From: a virus
Strand: one strand, 5' to 3'
DNA: 40,750 bases
IMG/VR virus record: IMGVR_UViG_3300045141_000128
Coordinates: 1-40,750 of that record
A program made the translations under genes and the position numbers. The notes under the pieces were generated by a model that was not told the origin of the DNA, made no database searches, and worked only from the letters and a program-made list of their open reading frames with translations. Of this stretch, positions 23,030-31,117 are shown in pieces. Position 1 is the stretch's first letter. Each line of letters starts with the position of its first letter.

Positions 23030-23337
23030 TGGGCAATGCACTCGTGAAGTCAGCACTGCGTAGTGTCGGGCCGAAGCGCGGCAAGCTGTCCCCGGCCCCT
23101 CCCAAGGGTGAGGAGCAGGAGGAATCGAAGAACGTCCGCAAGGCCAAGAACGCCGGCAATGGCCTGGACGAGGAGCGTGGAGAAAAGGCCGCCGCCGCTC
23201 TGCGCACGCTGATGGAGAGTGGTCGCATCAGCAAAGACAAGGCGCTGATGAAAGACGTCCACGCCCATGCCGCCGCGCACATGAAGAGCATCACCGAGGC
23301 CCTCTCTGGCTCGGTGCAGATCAAGGGCAAACGGTGA
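23029..23337 (+). CDS. NALV-type small basic protein (102 aa)
   Basis: GGAGA at 23016-23020 precedes ATG 23029. The N-terminus MGNALVKSALRSVGPKRG belongs to the recurring NALV group, also seen at 19906 and 32672. The rest is charged (ESKNVRKAKNAGNG) with a helical end (AAAALRTLMESGRISKDKAL, MKSITEALSG). No family is known. Position just before the scaffold and coat genes suggests a minor head protein, which is inference. Confidence 0.6.
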   Translation: MGNALVKSALRSVGPKRGKLSPAPPKGEEQEESKNVRKAKNAGNGLDEERGEKAAAALRTLMESGRISKDKALMKDVHAHAAAHMKSITEALSGSVQIKGKR

Positions 23338-23513
23338 TGTCGATCGGGTTCCTGTTCTGGTTGGTCATGGTGCTGTGGTTTTTCTCCTGGCTTTTTTACT
23401 GGCAGGCGGGGTCCACATATCCATGGGCATTGCACGCCAACGCCCTGATCTTTTTCGTCCTTCTGTTCCTTCTGGGGTGGAAGGTGTTCGGTTTTGTCAT
23501 TCAAGGATCGTAA
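23337..23513 (+). CDS. Small two-helix membrane protein rich in Trp/Phe (58 aa)
   Basis: ATG 23337 overlaps the preceding stop (TGATG). Two strongly hydrophobic segments (FLFWLVMVLWFFSWLFYW and LIFFVLLFLLGWKVFGFVI) are joined by a short loop with YPWALHAN. The codons include many TTT and TTC, unlike neighbours. It may be a second holin-like or inner-membrane protein; no family is recognised. Confidence 0.6.
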   Translation: MSIGFLFWLVMVLWFFSWLFYWQAGSTYPWALHANALIFFVLLFLLGWKVFGFVIQGS

Positions 23514-23516
23514 CCC

Positions 23517-24377
23517 ATGCCTGACCTGATCGATCCGCTTGCCGACCTCAAGGCCGAGATCGCCGCCGAGGATGCCGCTGCCCAGGCTGCCGCGCCGCCC
23601 GAGCCAGAGCCTGCGGAGGAGGATGCTGCCCAGGTCGAGGAGGCCCAGCTTGCCGAGGCCGAGGCTGCGCAGGCCCAGGCCGCCGAGGCCGCAGCTGCCG
23701 AACCGCCGGAGCAGCCGGCCCCGAAGCGGAGGAAGAAGGCCGCCGCTGAAGATCGGATGGTGCCGGTCGAGCGGTTGAACGAGTACGCGGTCAAAGTCAG
23801 GCAGCTGGAGAAGACCAACGAAGAGCTGGAGAGGAAGCTCAACCCGCCGCCCGAGCTCACGCCGCAGCAGCTCACCGAAGCTCAAATCCGCGCCGACGCC
23901 CGCGCCCATGCTCGACTGGAAATCCAGCTGGAGGCTTTTCAGGAGGCTGGCAACGCACGCTATACGCAGGAGGCTTTTGATGCGGCGTGTGCGAAAATCG
24001 CCAAGTTAATTAACGGACCCTCCCAGCTCGTGGCCGTGGCGATCGAGGCAACCGGGACGCCGAAGGATGCTTCCACGGCGATCATGACGCTCGGCTCGAT
24101 GGACGCGCCCAACATCGCGGCTTTCCTCCAGCTGTCACAGATCAAGCAGGCTGCCCAGCTGTCCAAGTGGGCGACGGCTCGGCCCAAGCGCGCGGCAGAC
24201 GATGAAGCGCCGCCACGGCGCCGCCAGCAGATCGAGCAGGAGGAAGAGGAGCTCGAACCGATCACCCCGCTCCAGGGCGCCACCAGGGTCGATGAAAGCC
24301 TCGGCGACGAGGTGCCGCCAGAAGTCTGGTTTGAAAGATTCGAAAAGCAGGTTATGAATAAAGGCAGATCGCACTAG
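23517..24377 (+). CDS. Probable scaffolding protein
   Basis: The 286-residue product has an acidic Ala/Glu-rich coiled-coil N-terminus, a basic patch PKRRKKAAAEDRMVPVERLN, a further coiled coil (VRQLEKTNEELERKL) and a highly charged C-terminus with RRRQQIEQEEEELEP. Its position directly before the P22-type coat gene, its helical charged character and size (P22 scaffold is about 300 residues) support a scaffolding role in procapsid assembly. The sequence itself is too divergent to prove it. ATG 23517 has AAGGA about 10 bases upstream. Confidence 0.65.
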   Translation: MPDLIDPLADLKAEIAAEDAAAQAAAPPEPEPAEEDAAQVEEAQLAEAEAAQAQAAEAAAAEPPEQPAPKRRKKAAAEDRMVPVERLNEYAVKVRQLEKTNEELERKLNPPPELTPQQLTEAQIRADARAHARLEIQLEAFQEAGNARYTQEAFDAACAKIAKLINGPSQLVAVAIEATGTPKDASTAIMTLGSMDAPNIAAFLQLSQIKQAAQLSKWATARPKRAADDEAPPRRRQQIEQEEEELEPITPLQGATRVDESLGDEVPPEVWFERFEKQVMNKGRSH

Positions 24378-24388
24378 CGCCCCCGGCG

Positions 24389-24476
24389 AGCGACATCGCC
24401 GAGACGGCTCGTAAATCCCCCGCAGTCGAGCAGCGGGGTCCGACCGGCGGGACAGTCGCCGAGTGGCCCGTAAACT
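24389..24476 (+). repeat. Imperfect direct repeat before the coat gene
   Basis: TCGCCGAG starts at 24396 and 24456, and CGTAAA at 24410 and 24469, within two matching blocks of about 25 bases roughly 60 bases apart. They fill the 153-base gap between scaffold and coat genes. They may set coat expression through RNA structure or a promoter; the role is unknown. Confidence 0.5.
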
Positions 24477-24530
24477 TCCTGGCCTCGGGCACCGGAGTGA
24501 CCCTCAGTCTCACTCTGTTCGGATTCACCC

Positions 24531-25745
24531 ATGCCCAATGCAATTCTTACCATCAGCATGATCACTCGTGCGGCGGTTCGTATTTGGAAGAACACAAACT
24601 TCTTCATCCAAAATATCAACACGCAGTACGATGATCAGTTCGCGCGAGACGGGGCCAAGATCGGCACTAGTCTTCGCATTAGACTTCCCAACGAATACAC
24701 TGTTCGTCACGGACCCTCGGCGCAGCCGCAGGATACCAACGAGCAGCAGATCGTCATGACGCTCGCGACCCAGGACGGCATCGACGTTTCGTTCTCGTCG
24801 GTCGAGCGGACGATGCAGCTGGACGATTATGTCGAGCGCATCCTGGCCCCCAAGATCGCGTTTTTGACGGCCGATGTGGCCTTCACCATCATGGCCGGCC
24901 TGGAGGGCAGCGTCGCCAACTACGTCTCGAACGTCGATGGCAACAATGCCGTGATGTCCCCGACCCAGTTCACGGTGCTCCGCGCTCGCGCGGCATTGAT
25001 GAACAACTCGGCTCCCCCAGGTCAGCGCAAGTTAGTGTTCGCTCCGAACACGGGCGCCGGCATGGTGTCGACACTGTCCGGCCTGCTCAACCCGGCTCCG
25101 GCGATCAGCCGTCAATACATGGAGGGCACCATGTACGACGCGCTCGGCTTCCGCTGGTTTGAAGATCAGACGGTGATTCAACACACCACGGGGTCGTTTA
25201 CTTCGGGGACCGTGAACGGTGCTGGCCAGACCGGCGTCGCTTCGGTCGTGACCACCGCGATTGTCGGCACGCTCAATGCCGGCGACTTCATTACGATGGC
25301 GGGTGTCTTCGGGATCAACAAGCTGACGCGCCAGACGCTCGGCACGCTGAAGCAATTTGTGGTCACGGGCAACGTTCTCAGTGGTGCGACCAGCGTTCCG
25401 ATTTATCCGGCGCTCGTGGCTCCGGTGGGTGGTGTGCCGGTGCAGTACCAGACCGTGACAGCCTCGCCGGCCTCCGGCGCGGCGATCGCGCTCGTCAATT
25501 TGGCGAACGAAGTCTACGTCAAAAATATTGCGTACCAACCCGACGCATTCACCATGGCCACGGCTGACCTCGAATTGCCGGAAGGCGTGTGGGAGCGCTC
25601 GCGCGCGGTGTTCGACGGCATCAGCATGCGGTCGATCCTGGCCTACAATCCTCAGACCGATCAGGCGATCGACAGGCTCGACGTCTTGTTCGGATTCTTG
25701 GGGACACGCGGCGAGTGGGCCGTCGCGATTGCCGATCGTCCGTAA
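24531..25745 (+). CDS. P22-like major capsid (coat) protein
   Basis: The 404-residue protein starts MPNAILTISMITRAAVRIWK and continues with LRIRLPNEYTVRHG and VSFSSVERTMQLDDYVERIL, the pattern of the P22-type coat family, an HK97-fold protein with an inserted Ig-like domain. The Gly/Val/Thr-rich segment at about residues 220-330 (SGTVNGAGQTGVASVVTTAI) corresponds to the insertion domain. The end is DVLFGFLGTRGEWAVAIADR. It forms the icosahedral shell. The ribosome-binding site is weak for such an abundant protein, but the gene has its own leader and a downstream terminator. Confidence 0.93.
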   Translation: MPNAILTISMITRAAVRIWKNTNFFIQNINTQYDDQFARDGAKIGTSLRIRLPNEYTVRHGPSAQPQDTNEQQIVMTLATQDGIDVSFSSVERTMQLDDYVERILAPKIAFLTADVAFTIMAGLEGSVANYVSNVDGNNAVMSPTQFTVLRARAALMNNSAPPGQRKLVFAPNTGAGMVSTLSGLLNPAPAISRQYMEGTMYDALGFRWFEDQTVIQHTTGSFTSGTVNGAGQTGVASVVTTAIVGTLNAGDFITMAGVFGINKLTRQTLGTLKQFVVTGNVLSGATSVPIYPALVAPVGGVPVQYQTVTASPASGAAIALVNLANEVYVKNIAYQPDAFTMATADLELPEGVWERSRAVFDGISMRSILAYNPQTDQAIDRLDVLFGFLGTRGEWAVAIADRP

Positions 25746-25767
25746 ACGGACGCCGGCCTGACAATGT

Positions 25768-25797
25768 AAGGGGCTCGACTAGGTCGGGCCCCCTTTC
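25768..25797 (+). terminator. Rho-independent terminator after the coat gene
   Basis: GGGGCTCGAC (25770-25779) pairs with GTCGGGCCCC (25783-25792) with one G-T wobble and a TAG loop, followed by CTTTCCC. The T run is short, so termination may be partial and would leave coat mRNA more abundant than the downstream genes. Confidence 0.75.
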
Positions 25798-25811
25798 CCA
25801 TGGAGTGACCG

Positions 25812-26519
25812 ATGGCCCAGATGAACCTACCCGACGGCATGACGCCCCAGGCGATCATGGCCGCGCTCCAGTACCTCTCCACGCAGACCCAGGCCTCTCA
25901 GTATAAGCGGCCATCCGGCGTGCTGCCGCCCTCGATGATGCGTGGCGTCAATCCGGCCTACGTTTACGAATTCCGAGAGTACCCCAAGGCCCTGACGCCG
26001 CCCGATGTCGAGGTGGCCAACGATCAGGAGGAGAGGCAGCTCCGCATCAAATGGAGAATGCCCTTGCCGTGGATGATCAACGACCCGGAACAGCGGGAAT
26101 TCATCGCGGAATATTACCGGGTTCAGGAGTACCCGCATCGCATGACGCCGCCGCAGATCATCGTCCACGACGAGGCGCACGAGGCTGCGGTCAAGGCGGC
26201 CTGGAGGGCCGAGTATGGCGAGGACGCCGTGCGCCTGTACCCGGCTTGGTATTTCCACGCCAGTCAGCCGCCGGTCCTCGTGAGCAGTGCGAAGGAGAGA
26301 GAGAAGCTCGGCGACGGATGGTACGACGCGCCCAGCAAAGCGATCGACGCCGCTCGCGGCAGGGCCCCGATGACCAAGGGCAAGGACGAGCTCGATCGTA
26401 TCAGCCTGATGAAGCTCGCCGAGGGCCTCGACATCAAGGTCGATGAGAGAATGAAGACGCCGCGCATCCGGCAGATGGTCGAGGCTGCCCAGGAGAAGCT
26501 GGCCGAGCAGGTGATTTGA
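25812..26519 (+). CDS. Head-associated protein with three YP-type repeats (235 aa)
   Basis: GGAG seven bases before ATG 25812 sets the start. The protein carries three related units, at about 57-81 (EYPKALTPPDVEVANDQEER), 107-131 (EYPHRMTPPQIIVHDEAHEA) and 143-170 (LYPAWYFHASQPPVLVSSAK, then LGDGW). The last one matches the YP...V-x-S/D-x2-E...LG-x-GW unit found in many small phage head proteins. The C-terminus (LMKLAEGLDIKVDERMKTPR) looks like a HeH/LEM-type helix-extended domain. Its position between coat and the gp4-like gene suggests a capsid or connector accessory protein. Confidence 0.7.
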   Translation: MAQMNLPDGMTPQAIMAALQYLSTQTQASQYKRPSGVLPPSMMRGVNPAYVYEFREYPKALTPPDVEVANDQEERQLRIKWRMPLPWMINDPEQREFIAEYYRVQEYPHRMTPPQIIVHDEAHEAAVKAAWRAEYGEDAVRLYPAWYFHASQPPVLVSSAKEREKLGDGWYDAPSKAIDAARGRAPMTKGKDELDRISLMKLAEGLDIKVDERMKTPRIRQMVEAAQEKLAEQVI

Positions 26520-26520
26520 C

Positions 26521-27237
26521 ATGCCGACGGCTCGGGACATCATCACCCTGGCGCTCCAGGATGCCGGCGTCACCGGCCAGGGGCTGACCCCGAGCGCGGT
26601 CGACATCAACAACGGCTTCACGCGCCTCAACGACATGCTGGCGCAGTGGAACGAGCAGCGCTGGCTGATCTACCACCTCGTGGCCACCGACCTGCTGATG
26701 ACCGGCGCGACCTCCTACACGGTCGGGCCGGGCGGTCAGTTCAGCATTCCCCGGCCCAGCCACCTGGAGGCCGCCCGCGTCATCCAGAACTCACCACCGT
26801 CCCCCAACGATGTCGGCTGGCCGCTCGATATCGTCCAGTCGATGGAGGCCTACAACAACATCCGCATGCAGCACCTGGGGAGCTTCCCCAGGTATGTCTT
26901 CCTCGACAGCGATTGGCCGCTGAGCAAGGTCTATTTCTGGCCGCTGCCGTCGAACCGCTACACCTGCCGGATCATCACCAAGGCCGCGCTCCAGTCGTTC
27001 GCGAATCTGAGCGACGACTACAACATGCCGCCCATGTATCTGAGGGCGATCCGCTTCAACCTCCAGGACGAGCTCCTGTCCGCCTATAAGCTGCCGCCGG
27101 ACGAGTACCTCAGCGCCCGCGCGGCCGGCGCACTCAACGTCGTGCGCAATGCCAATGCGCAAATTCCAGTGCTCAAGCTGCCGGCGGAATTAGTCAGAGG
27201 CGGTGTCTACAACGTCTTCACCGACAACACGGTCTAA
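26521..27237 (+). CDS. P22 gp4-like head-to-tail adaptor
   Basis: The 238-residue protein opens MPTARDIITLALQDAGVTGQ, followed by NNGFTRLNDMLAQWNEQRWL, typical of the P22 gp4 / packaged-DNA stabilisation family. It continues with FPRYVFLDSDWPLSKVYFWP and MPPMYLRAIRFNLQDELLSA. In P22 twelve copies of gp4 attach to the portal and extend the tail channel. Gene order coat, gp4, gp10 is the same as in P22. It starts one base after the previous stop. Confidence 0.88.
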   Translation: MPTARDIITLALQDAGVTGQGLTPSAVDINNGFTRLNDMLAQWNEQRWLIYHLVATDLLMTGATSYTVGPGGQFSIPRPSHLEAARVIQNSPPSPNDVGWPLDIVQSMEAYNNIRMQHLGSFPRYVFLDSDWPLSKVYFWPLPSNRYTCRIITKAALQSFANLSDDYNMPPMYLRAIRFNLQDELLSAYKLPPDEYLSARAAGALNVVRNANAQIPVLKLPAELVRGGVYNVFTDNTV

Positions 27238-29553
27238 ATGCCCCGCGTCCCGCTCCTCGACGGTGCCTATCAGAGCCGGGCAATCATTCCGACGTCGCAG
27301 CGCTGCATCAATTTATACCCCGAGAAAAACGAGGATCAGCAGGCCCCGACCCCGGTCACGCATTTTCCGACGCCGGGGCTGGTGCGCAAGGGTACGCCGC
27401 TGGCGCCGGGCGTCGGCCGCTGCGTCTATCGCGCCACGAACGGGGAGCTGTTCACGGTCGTCGGGGGCAGCGTCTATTACGTCAGCAGCGATTTTGTTTT
27501 CCACCTGATCGGGACCATCCCGACGCTGGCGACCCCGGTCATCATGGCCGACAACGGGCAGGCGATCGTGCTCGTGGATGGCACGCCGACGGCCTACGCG
27601 ATCAACATCCAGCCGATCTCGTTGCCGTCGTACCCCATGCATGCCTTCGCGCCGCTCAACGACGAGAATTTCGCTCTCTATGTCTCCTCGTTTGGAACGT
27701 CGCACGTCGCCTACAGCGACACCTTCTTCGTCTTCAATGTGCGCGGCCGGAACCAATGGTTCATCTCACTCTCGCTGGTGACCTACGGCAACCTGACGCA
27801 GGGCGATAAGACTGCCCCGAGCATCTACAAATCATTCGACCCGCTCGACTTCGCCTCCAAGATCGGTTCAGCCGACCCGATCCAGGGGCTCACCACGATG
27901 CACCGCAACGTCTGGATACTGGGCACGCTGGCGGGCGAGGGCTGGTACAACAGCGGCGCAGCCGACTTCACCTACGCGGCCCTGCCCGGCGTCTACTCTG
28001 AGCGTGGGTGCATAGCCCCCTACTCGATCGCCTCCGAGGATACTTCGGTCTATTGGCTGTCACGCAGCCGCCAGGGCAAGTGTGTCGTCCTGCGCTGGGA
28101 TGCCTCGTTCCAGATCGAGGTCATCTCGCCTCCCGGCATCGAGGCCATCCTCGGATCGTTTGCGATGTGCGACGACGCGATCGGGGGCTGCTTCCAGCTG
28201 CTCGGGCACTCCTACTACATCATAACCTTCCCGACGGAGAACCGATCCTTCGGCGTCGAGACGCAGTCCAAGCAGTGGCACGAGCTGGCCTGGACCGGCC
28301 CCAACGGCTTGGAGCGCCATCGTTCGCAGGGCTGGTGTCATGCCTACGACATGGTCCTGACTTGCGACCGGGTGAACGGCACGCTCTATCAGCTCGACCC
28401 GTTCACGTTCACCGACGATGGTGGCCCGATCACACGGCTTCGCACGATCCCGCACATCCTCAACGAAGGGAAAAGGATGCGCATCGACCGGGTCATTGCC
28501 GACACTCAGGGCGGCACGCTCGGCGGCACGATGCCGGGGCCTTACTCCAAGACCATCCAGCAGATCATCATCGACCAGGGGCTGACCGCGAATCTCAATC
28601 TGCTCCTGGAAGCAGGCTCGCGAGCGTCGTGGCCAGGACAGCAGGGTGAGCAGAGGTGGTTCGACGTCTCTGGTGGCGGCTATGACTTTTTCACAGGCTT
28701 CGACAGCACCGTCGCCATCAATGATCCGATCTTCAACGGTGTGGTCGGCGGTGCCTCACTGAGTGAGTACTGGAGCTTCGCCGGCAATCAGTTCTTCACC
28801 TACGATTCGACCAACGAGCCGTGGATGGACGCCATGCACAAGGCTGGCGCCAAGTTCACGGTACTGACCCTTGTCTACCCCGGCATCGACCCGCCGCCGC
28901 CCAGCACCCCACGGTTCATGGGGGACGCAAATTCCGCAACCAACCTGCACAACGGCTTCGACCTCGGCGTAGGGCCGGGCGGGACCGTGCGCATGAACAT
29001 CTGGAACAATGGCGCTGCGCAGACCTTCGACGGCACCGTCATCACGCTCGGGCAATGGTCTGTGCAGGCCATCGCGGTTGACGAGGCGGCATCGTCGGGA
29101 CTGTTTCTCAACGCCGGGACGGCGAAGACCTTCAATGCGCACTACACGAATCCGAGCACGCTGACGGCCACGGATACGTTGCAGATCGGGGCGGTCGGCC
29201 GAGGCGTCGGCGCGGCCCTGACGGGAACGCGCCTGAGCTTCGTTGCCATATGGAGCGTTGCTCTGACCCAGGCGCAGCTGACCGCGCTCACCAATGCGAT
29301 CATGGCCAACAGTCAGCTGCCCAGCGCGCGCTTCTCCGAGCCGCAGATTTTCCTGCGCATCAGCTACGATCGTGGCGGCTCCTTCCAGGACGCCCTGGGC
29401 GCGGGGATGGGCAACGAGGGGCAGTACGGTGAATTGCCCTGGTGGCCCAACCTCGGCATTGGCCGCGACATTGTCCTGGAGCTGAGCTGGAGCGCGCCGA
29501 TCGACACGGCCCTCAACGGAGTTTTCATCGAGGCGACCCCGGTGGGCACATGA
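27238..29553 (+). CDS. P22 gp10-like tail hub with an inserted lectin-like domain
   Basis: The first 420 residues follow the P22 gp10 pattern: GAYQSRAIIPTSQRCINLYP, FPTPGLVRKG, a propeller-like series of repeats, and GKRMRIDRVIADTQGG. The C-terminus (from about residue 700) resumes with IFLRISYDRGGSFQDALGAG and GELPWWPNLGIGRDI, the usual end of the family. Between them lie about 270 extra residues with LamG/concanavalin-like features: YWSFAGNQFFTYDSTNEPWM, VRMNIWNNGAAQTFDG and the end AIWSVALTQAQLTALTNAIM. P22 gp10 has about 470 residues; this has 771, and the excess matches the insertion. The hub function is well supported; sugar binding by the insert is inference. Confidence 0.88.
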   Translation: MPRVPLLDGAYQSRAIIPTSQRCINLYPEKNEDQQAPTPVTHFPTPGLVRKGTPLAPGVGRCVYRATNGELFTVVGGSVYYVSSDFVFHLIGTIPTLATPVIMADNGQAIVLVDGTPTAYAINIQPISLPSYPMHAFAPLNDENFALYVSSFGTSHVAYSDTFFVFNVRGRNQWFISLSLVTYGNLTQGDKTAPSIYKSFDPLDFASKIGSADPIQGLTTMHRNVWILGTLAGEGWYNSGAADFTYAALPGVYSERGCIAPYSIASEDTSVYWLSRSRQGKCVVLRWDASFQIEVISPPGIEAILGSFAMCDDAIGGCFQLLGHSYYIITFPTENRSFGVETQSKQWHELAWTGPNGLERHRSQGWCHAYDMVLTCDRVNGTLYQLDPFTFTDDGGPITRLRTIPHILNEGKRMRIDRVIADTQGGTLGGTMPGPYSKTIQQIIIDQGLTANLNLLLEAGSRASWPGQQGEQRWFDVSGGGYDFFTGFDSTVAINDPIFNGVVGGASLSEYWSFAGNQFFTYDSTNEPWMDAMHKAGAKFTVLTLVYPGIDPPPPSTPRFMGDANSATNLHNGFDLGVGPGGTVRMNIWNNGAAQTFDGTVITLGQWSVQAIAVDEAASSGLFLNAGTAKTFNAHYTNPSTLTATDTLQIGAVGRGVGAALTGTRLSFVAIWSVALTQAQLTALTNAIMANSQLPSARFSEPQIFLRISYDRGGSFQDALGAGMGNEGQYGELPWWPNLGIGRDIVLELSWSAPIDTALNGVFIEATPVGT

Positions 29554-29909
29554 CCAACACCCAGAAGCCTCCTGCCGCGCTGCCCACCAACGACCTGCCG
29601 ATGGTCAATGAGGGCGGGCTGATCACGGAGGGGTGGTGGGGGTTCTTCTCCAACCTGACGTCAGCCGCGACGCCGATCATAGCGATCACGCCGCAGCCAT
29701 CGCCGTACACATACACCTCCATCCATGCCGGCTTCCTCCTGATCCGGGGCGGCACCGTCAGTTCGGTGGGGCTGGTGCGGCGACGTGTTATTATCTCGCC
29801 GGTTGGTCCCGTCGCGGGATTCTTCCCGATGAGCCAGAACGATCAGCTGGTGATCACCTACAGCGCCCCGCCAGCGCTGTGGTTCATAGCCAATGGCAAC
29901 CCCGCATGA
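29550..29909 (+). CDS. Tail-associated hypothetical protein (119 aa)
   Basis: ATG 29550 overlaps the gp10-like stop (ATGA). The N-terminus has PTNDLPMVNEGGLITEGWWG followed by FFSNL, a segment common in small proteins next to podovirus tail genes. The remainder is beta-rich (FLLIRGGTVSSVGLVRRRVI). In P22 this position is taken by the gp26 needle, but there is no long coiled coil here, so that identity is not supported. It is probably a minor tail component. Confidence 0.65.
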   Translation: MTNTQKPPAALPTNDLPMVNEGGLITEGWWGFFSNLTSAATPIIAITPQPSPYTYTSIHAGFLLIRGGTVSSVGLVRRRVIISPVGPVAGFFPMSQNDQLVITYSAPPALWFIANGNPA

Positions 29910-29923
29910 CGGAGGATTAGCCC

Positions 29924-31114
29924 ATGCCCATCTGGCTCGCGTTGCTGCTCGGCTCTGGCGTCAGTGCGATCGGGCAAATCTTTGAGGCCAACAAGGCGGC
30001 CGACACGCAGTCGACCGCAGCCAACGATGCGATCAAAGCCCAGCTCGGCATGTTCGGCATCACCCGCGAATCGCTTGAGCCGTTCATCAGCGGCGGCGCG
30101 AGCTCGATGGACCTCCTCACGGGCAAGGACGGGACGCCGATGATCCCCGCCCACTGGAAGACGGCGGGGACGCCGGCCCAGTGGAAAAATCCGCAGGGGC
30201 AGGTCGTCAGCAAGCCGTTCGGGTTCAAGCCGCCTGCCGGACAATCCGGGTGGGTCCAGAAGTCAGCCGGCGTGGCCGGCCAGGACGTCACCCGGCCGGC
30301 CGGTTGGACCCCGGCGCCCGCCGTCCAGGCTCAGTGGAAAAATCCGCAAGGCCAGACGGTCAGCATGCCCCCAGGCTGGAAGCCGGGAGCCGGCCAGAAG
30401 GGCTGGGTGCTCCAGGTGCCGGGGAAGCCAGCCGGGCATGCCCTCTCCTCGCAGTGGATCGGGCCGAACGGACAGGTCCAGTACAAGCCATGGAACTGGA
30501 AGCCGCCCGCCGGTCAGGCAGCCAGCTGGTCGTTGAAGAAAGCCGGGCAGGCCCCGAGCACCGGCATGACCCAGGTATCGCCGGGGCAGGCCGCAACGAA
30601 GGCTCAGCCGGGCCTGTTGGAGACTGAATTCCTCAAGCCGATCGAGATGGATCAGGCGACCCTGGAGAAGACGCCGGGCTACCAGTGGGCCCTGGCCCAG
30701 GGTGAGAAGTCTACCCAGAACGCCCTCACCGCTCGTGGCCTCGGTGGCGTCGGTTCGTCAGGCGCCTCGATCAAGGGAGCGGAGGATTATGCGGTCGGCC
30801 TCGCATCGCAGACCTACCAGCAGCAATTCGCCAACGCCCTCGCCAACAAGAACATGGCGTGGTCGGCACTCTACGGCACCGGCCAGCTTGGCGAGAACGC
30901 AGCGCAGGGTGTCAGCACGGCGGCCATCAATGCCGGCGGTCAGATCGGTGGAAACATCACTGCGGCCGGCGGAGCTCAGGCCAAGTCCGACATTGCCACG
31001 GCGAACGCCATCACCGGGGTCACCAACGCTCTCTCGACCCAGGCCATGCTGAATAACTCGAAGAACAGCACCGGGGTCGACTTGAACCAGAAGCTGAACT
31101 TCTCGGGGACGTAA
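29924..31114 (+). CDS. Ejection-type virion protein with three WKNPQGQ repeats (396 aa)
   Basis: GGAGG lies about nine bases before ATG 29924. A hydrophobic N-terminus (IWLALLLGSGVSAIGQIF) precedes a KAADTQSTAANDAIKAQLG helix, as in phage DNA-transfer/ejection proteins. Residues 86-110, 137-161 and 177-202 are three repeats of QW(K/I)xPxGQ...(F/W)KPxAGQxxW. The C-terminal half has LEKTPGYQWALAQGEKSTQN and ASQTYQQQFANALANKN, the conserved part of P22 gp7/gp20-type ejection proteins in related phages. It probably leaves the capsid with the DNA and helps build the channel across the cell envelope. Confidence 0.75.
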   Translation: MPIWLALLLGSGVSAIGQIFEANKAADTQSTAANDAIKAQLGMFGITRESLEPFISGGASSMDLLTGKDGTPMIPAHWKTAGTPAQWKNPQGQVVSKPFGFKPPAGQSGWVQKSAGVAGQDVTRPAGWTPAPAVQAQWKNPQGQTVSMPPGWKPGAGQKGWVLQVPGKPAGHALSSQWIGPNGQVQYKPWNWKPPAGQAASWSLKKAGQAPSTGMTQVSPGQAATKAQPGLLETEFLKPIEMDQATLEKTPGYQWALAQGEKSTQNALTARGLGGVGSSGASIKGAEDYAVGLASQTYQQQFANALANKNMAWSALYGTGQLGENAAQGVSTAAINAGGQIGGNITAAGGAQAKSDIATANAITGVTNALSTQAMLNNSKNSTGVDLNQKLNFSGT

Positions 31115-31117
31115 GCC

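Noticed and set aside
22839-23909. 356-codon minus-strand Leu/Gly-rich frame
   Set aside because: It spans several well-signalled plus-strand genes; the low complexity mirrors the Ala/Glu codons of the scaffold-like gene.
29550-29909. Tail needle (P22 gp26) at the position after gp10
   Set aside because: The product is short and beta-rich, with no long trimeric coiled coil, so the identity is not supported.
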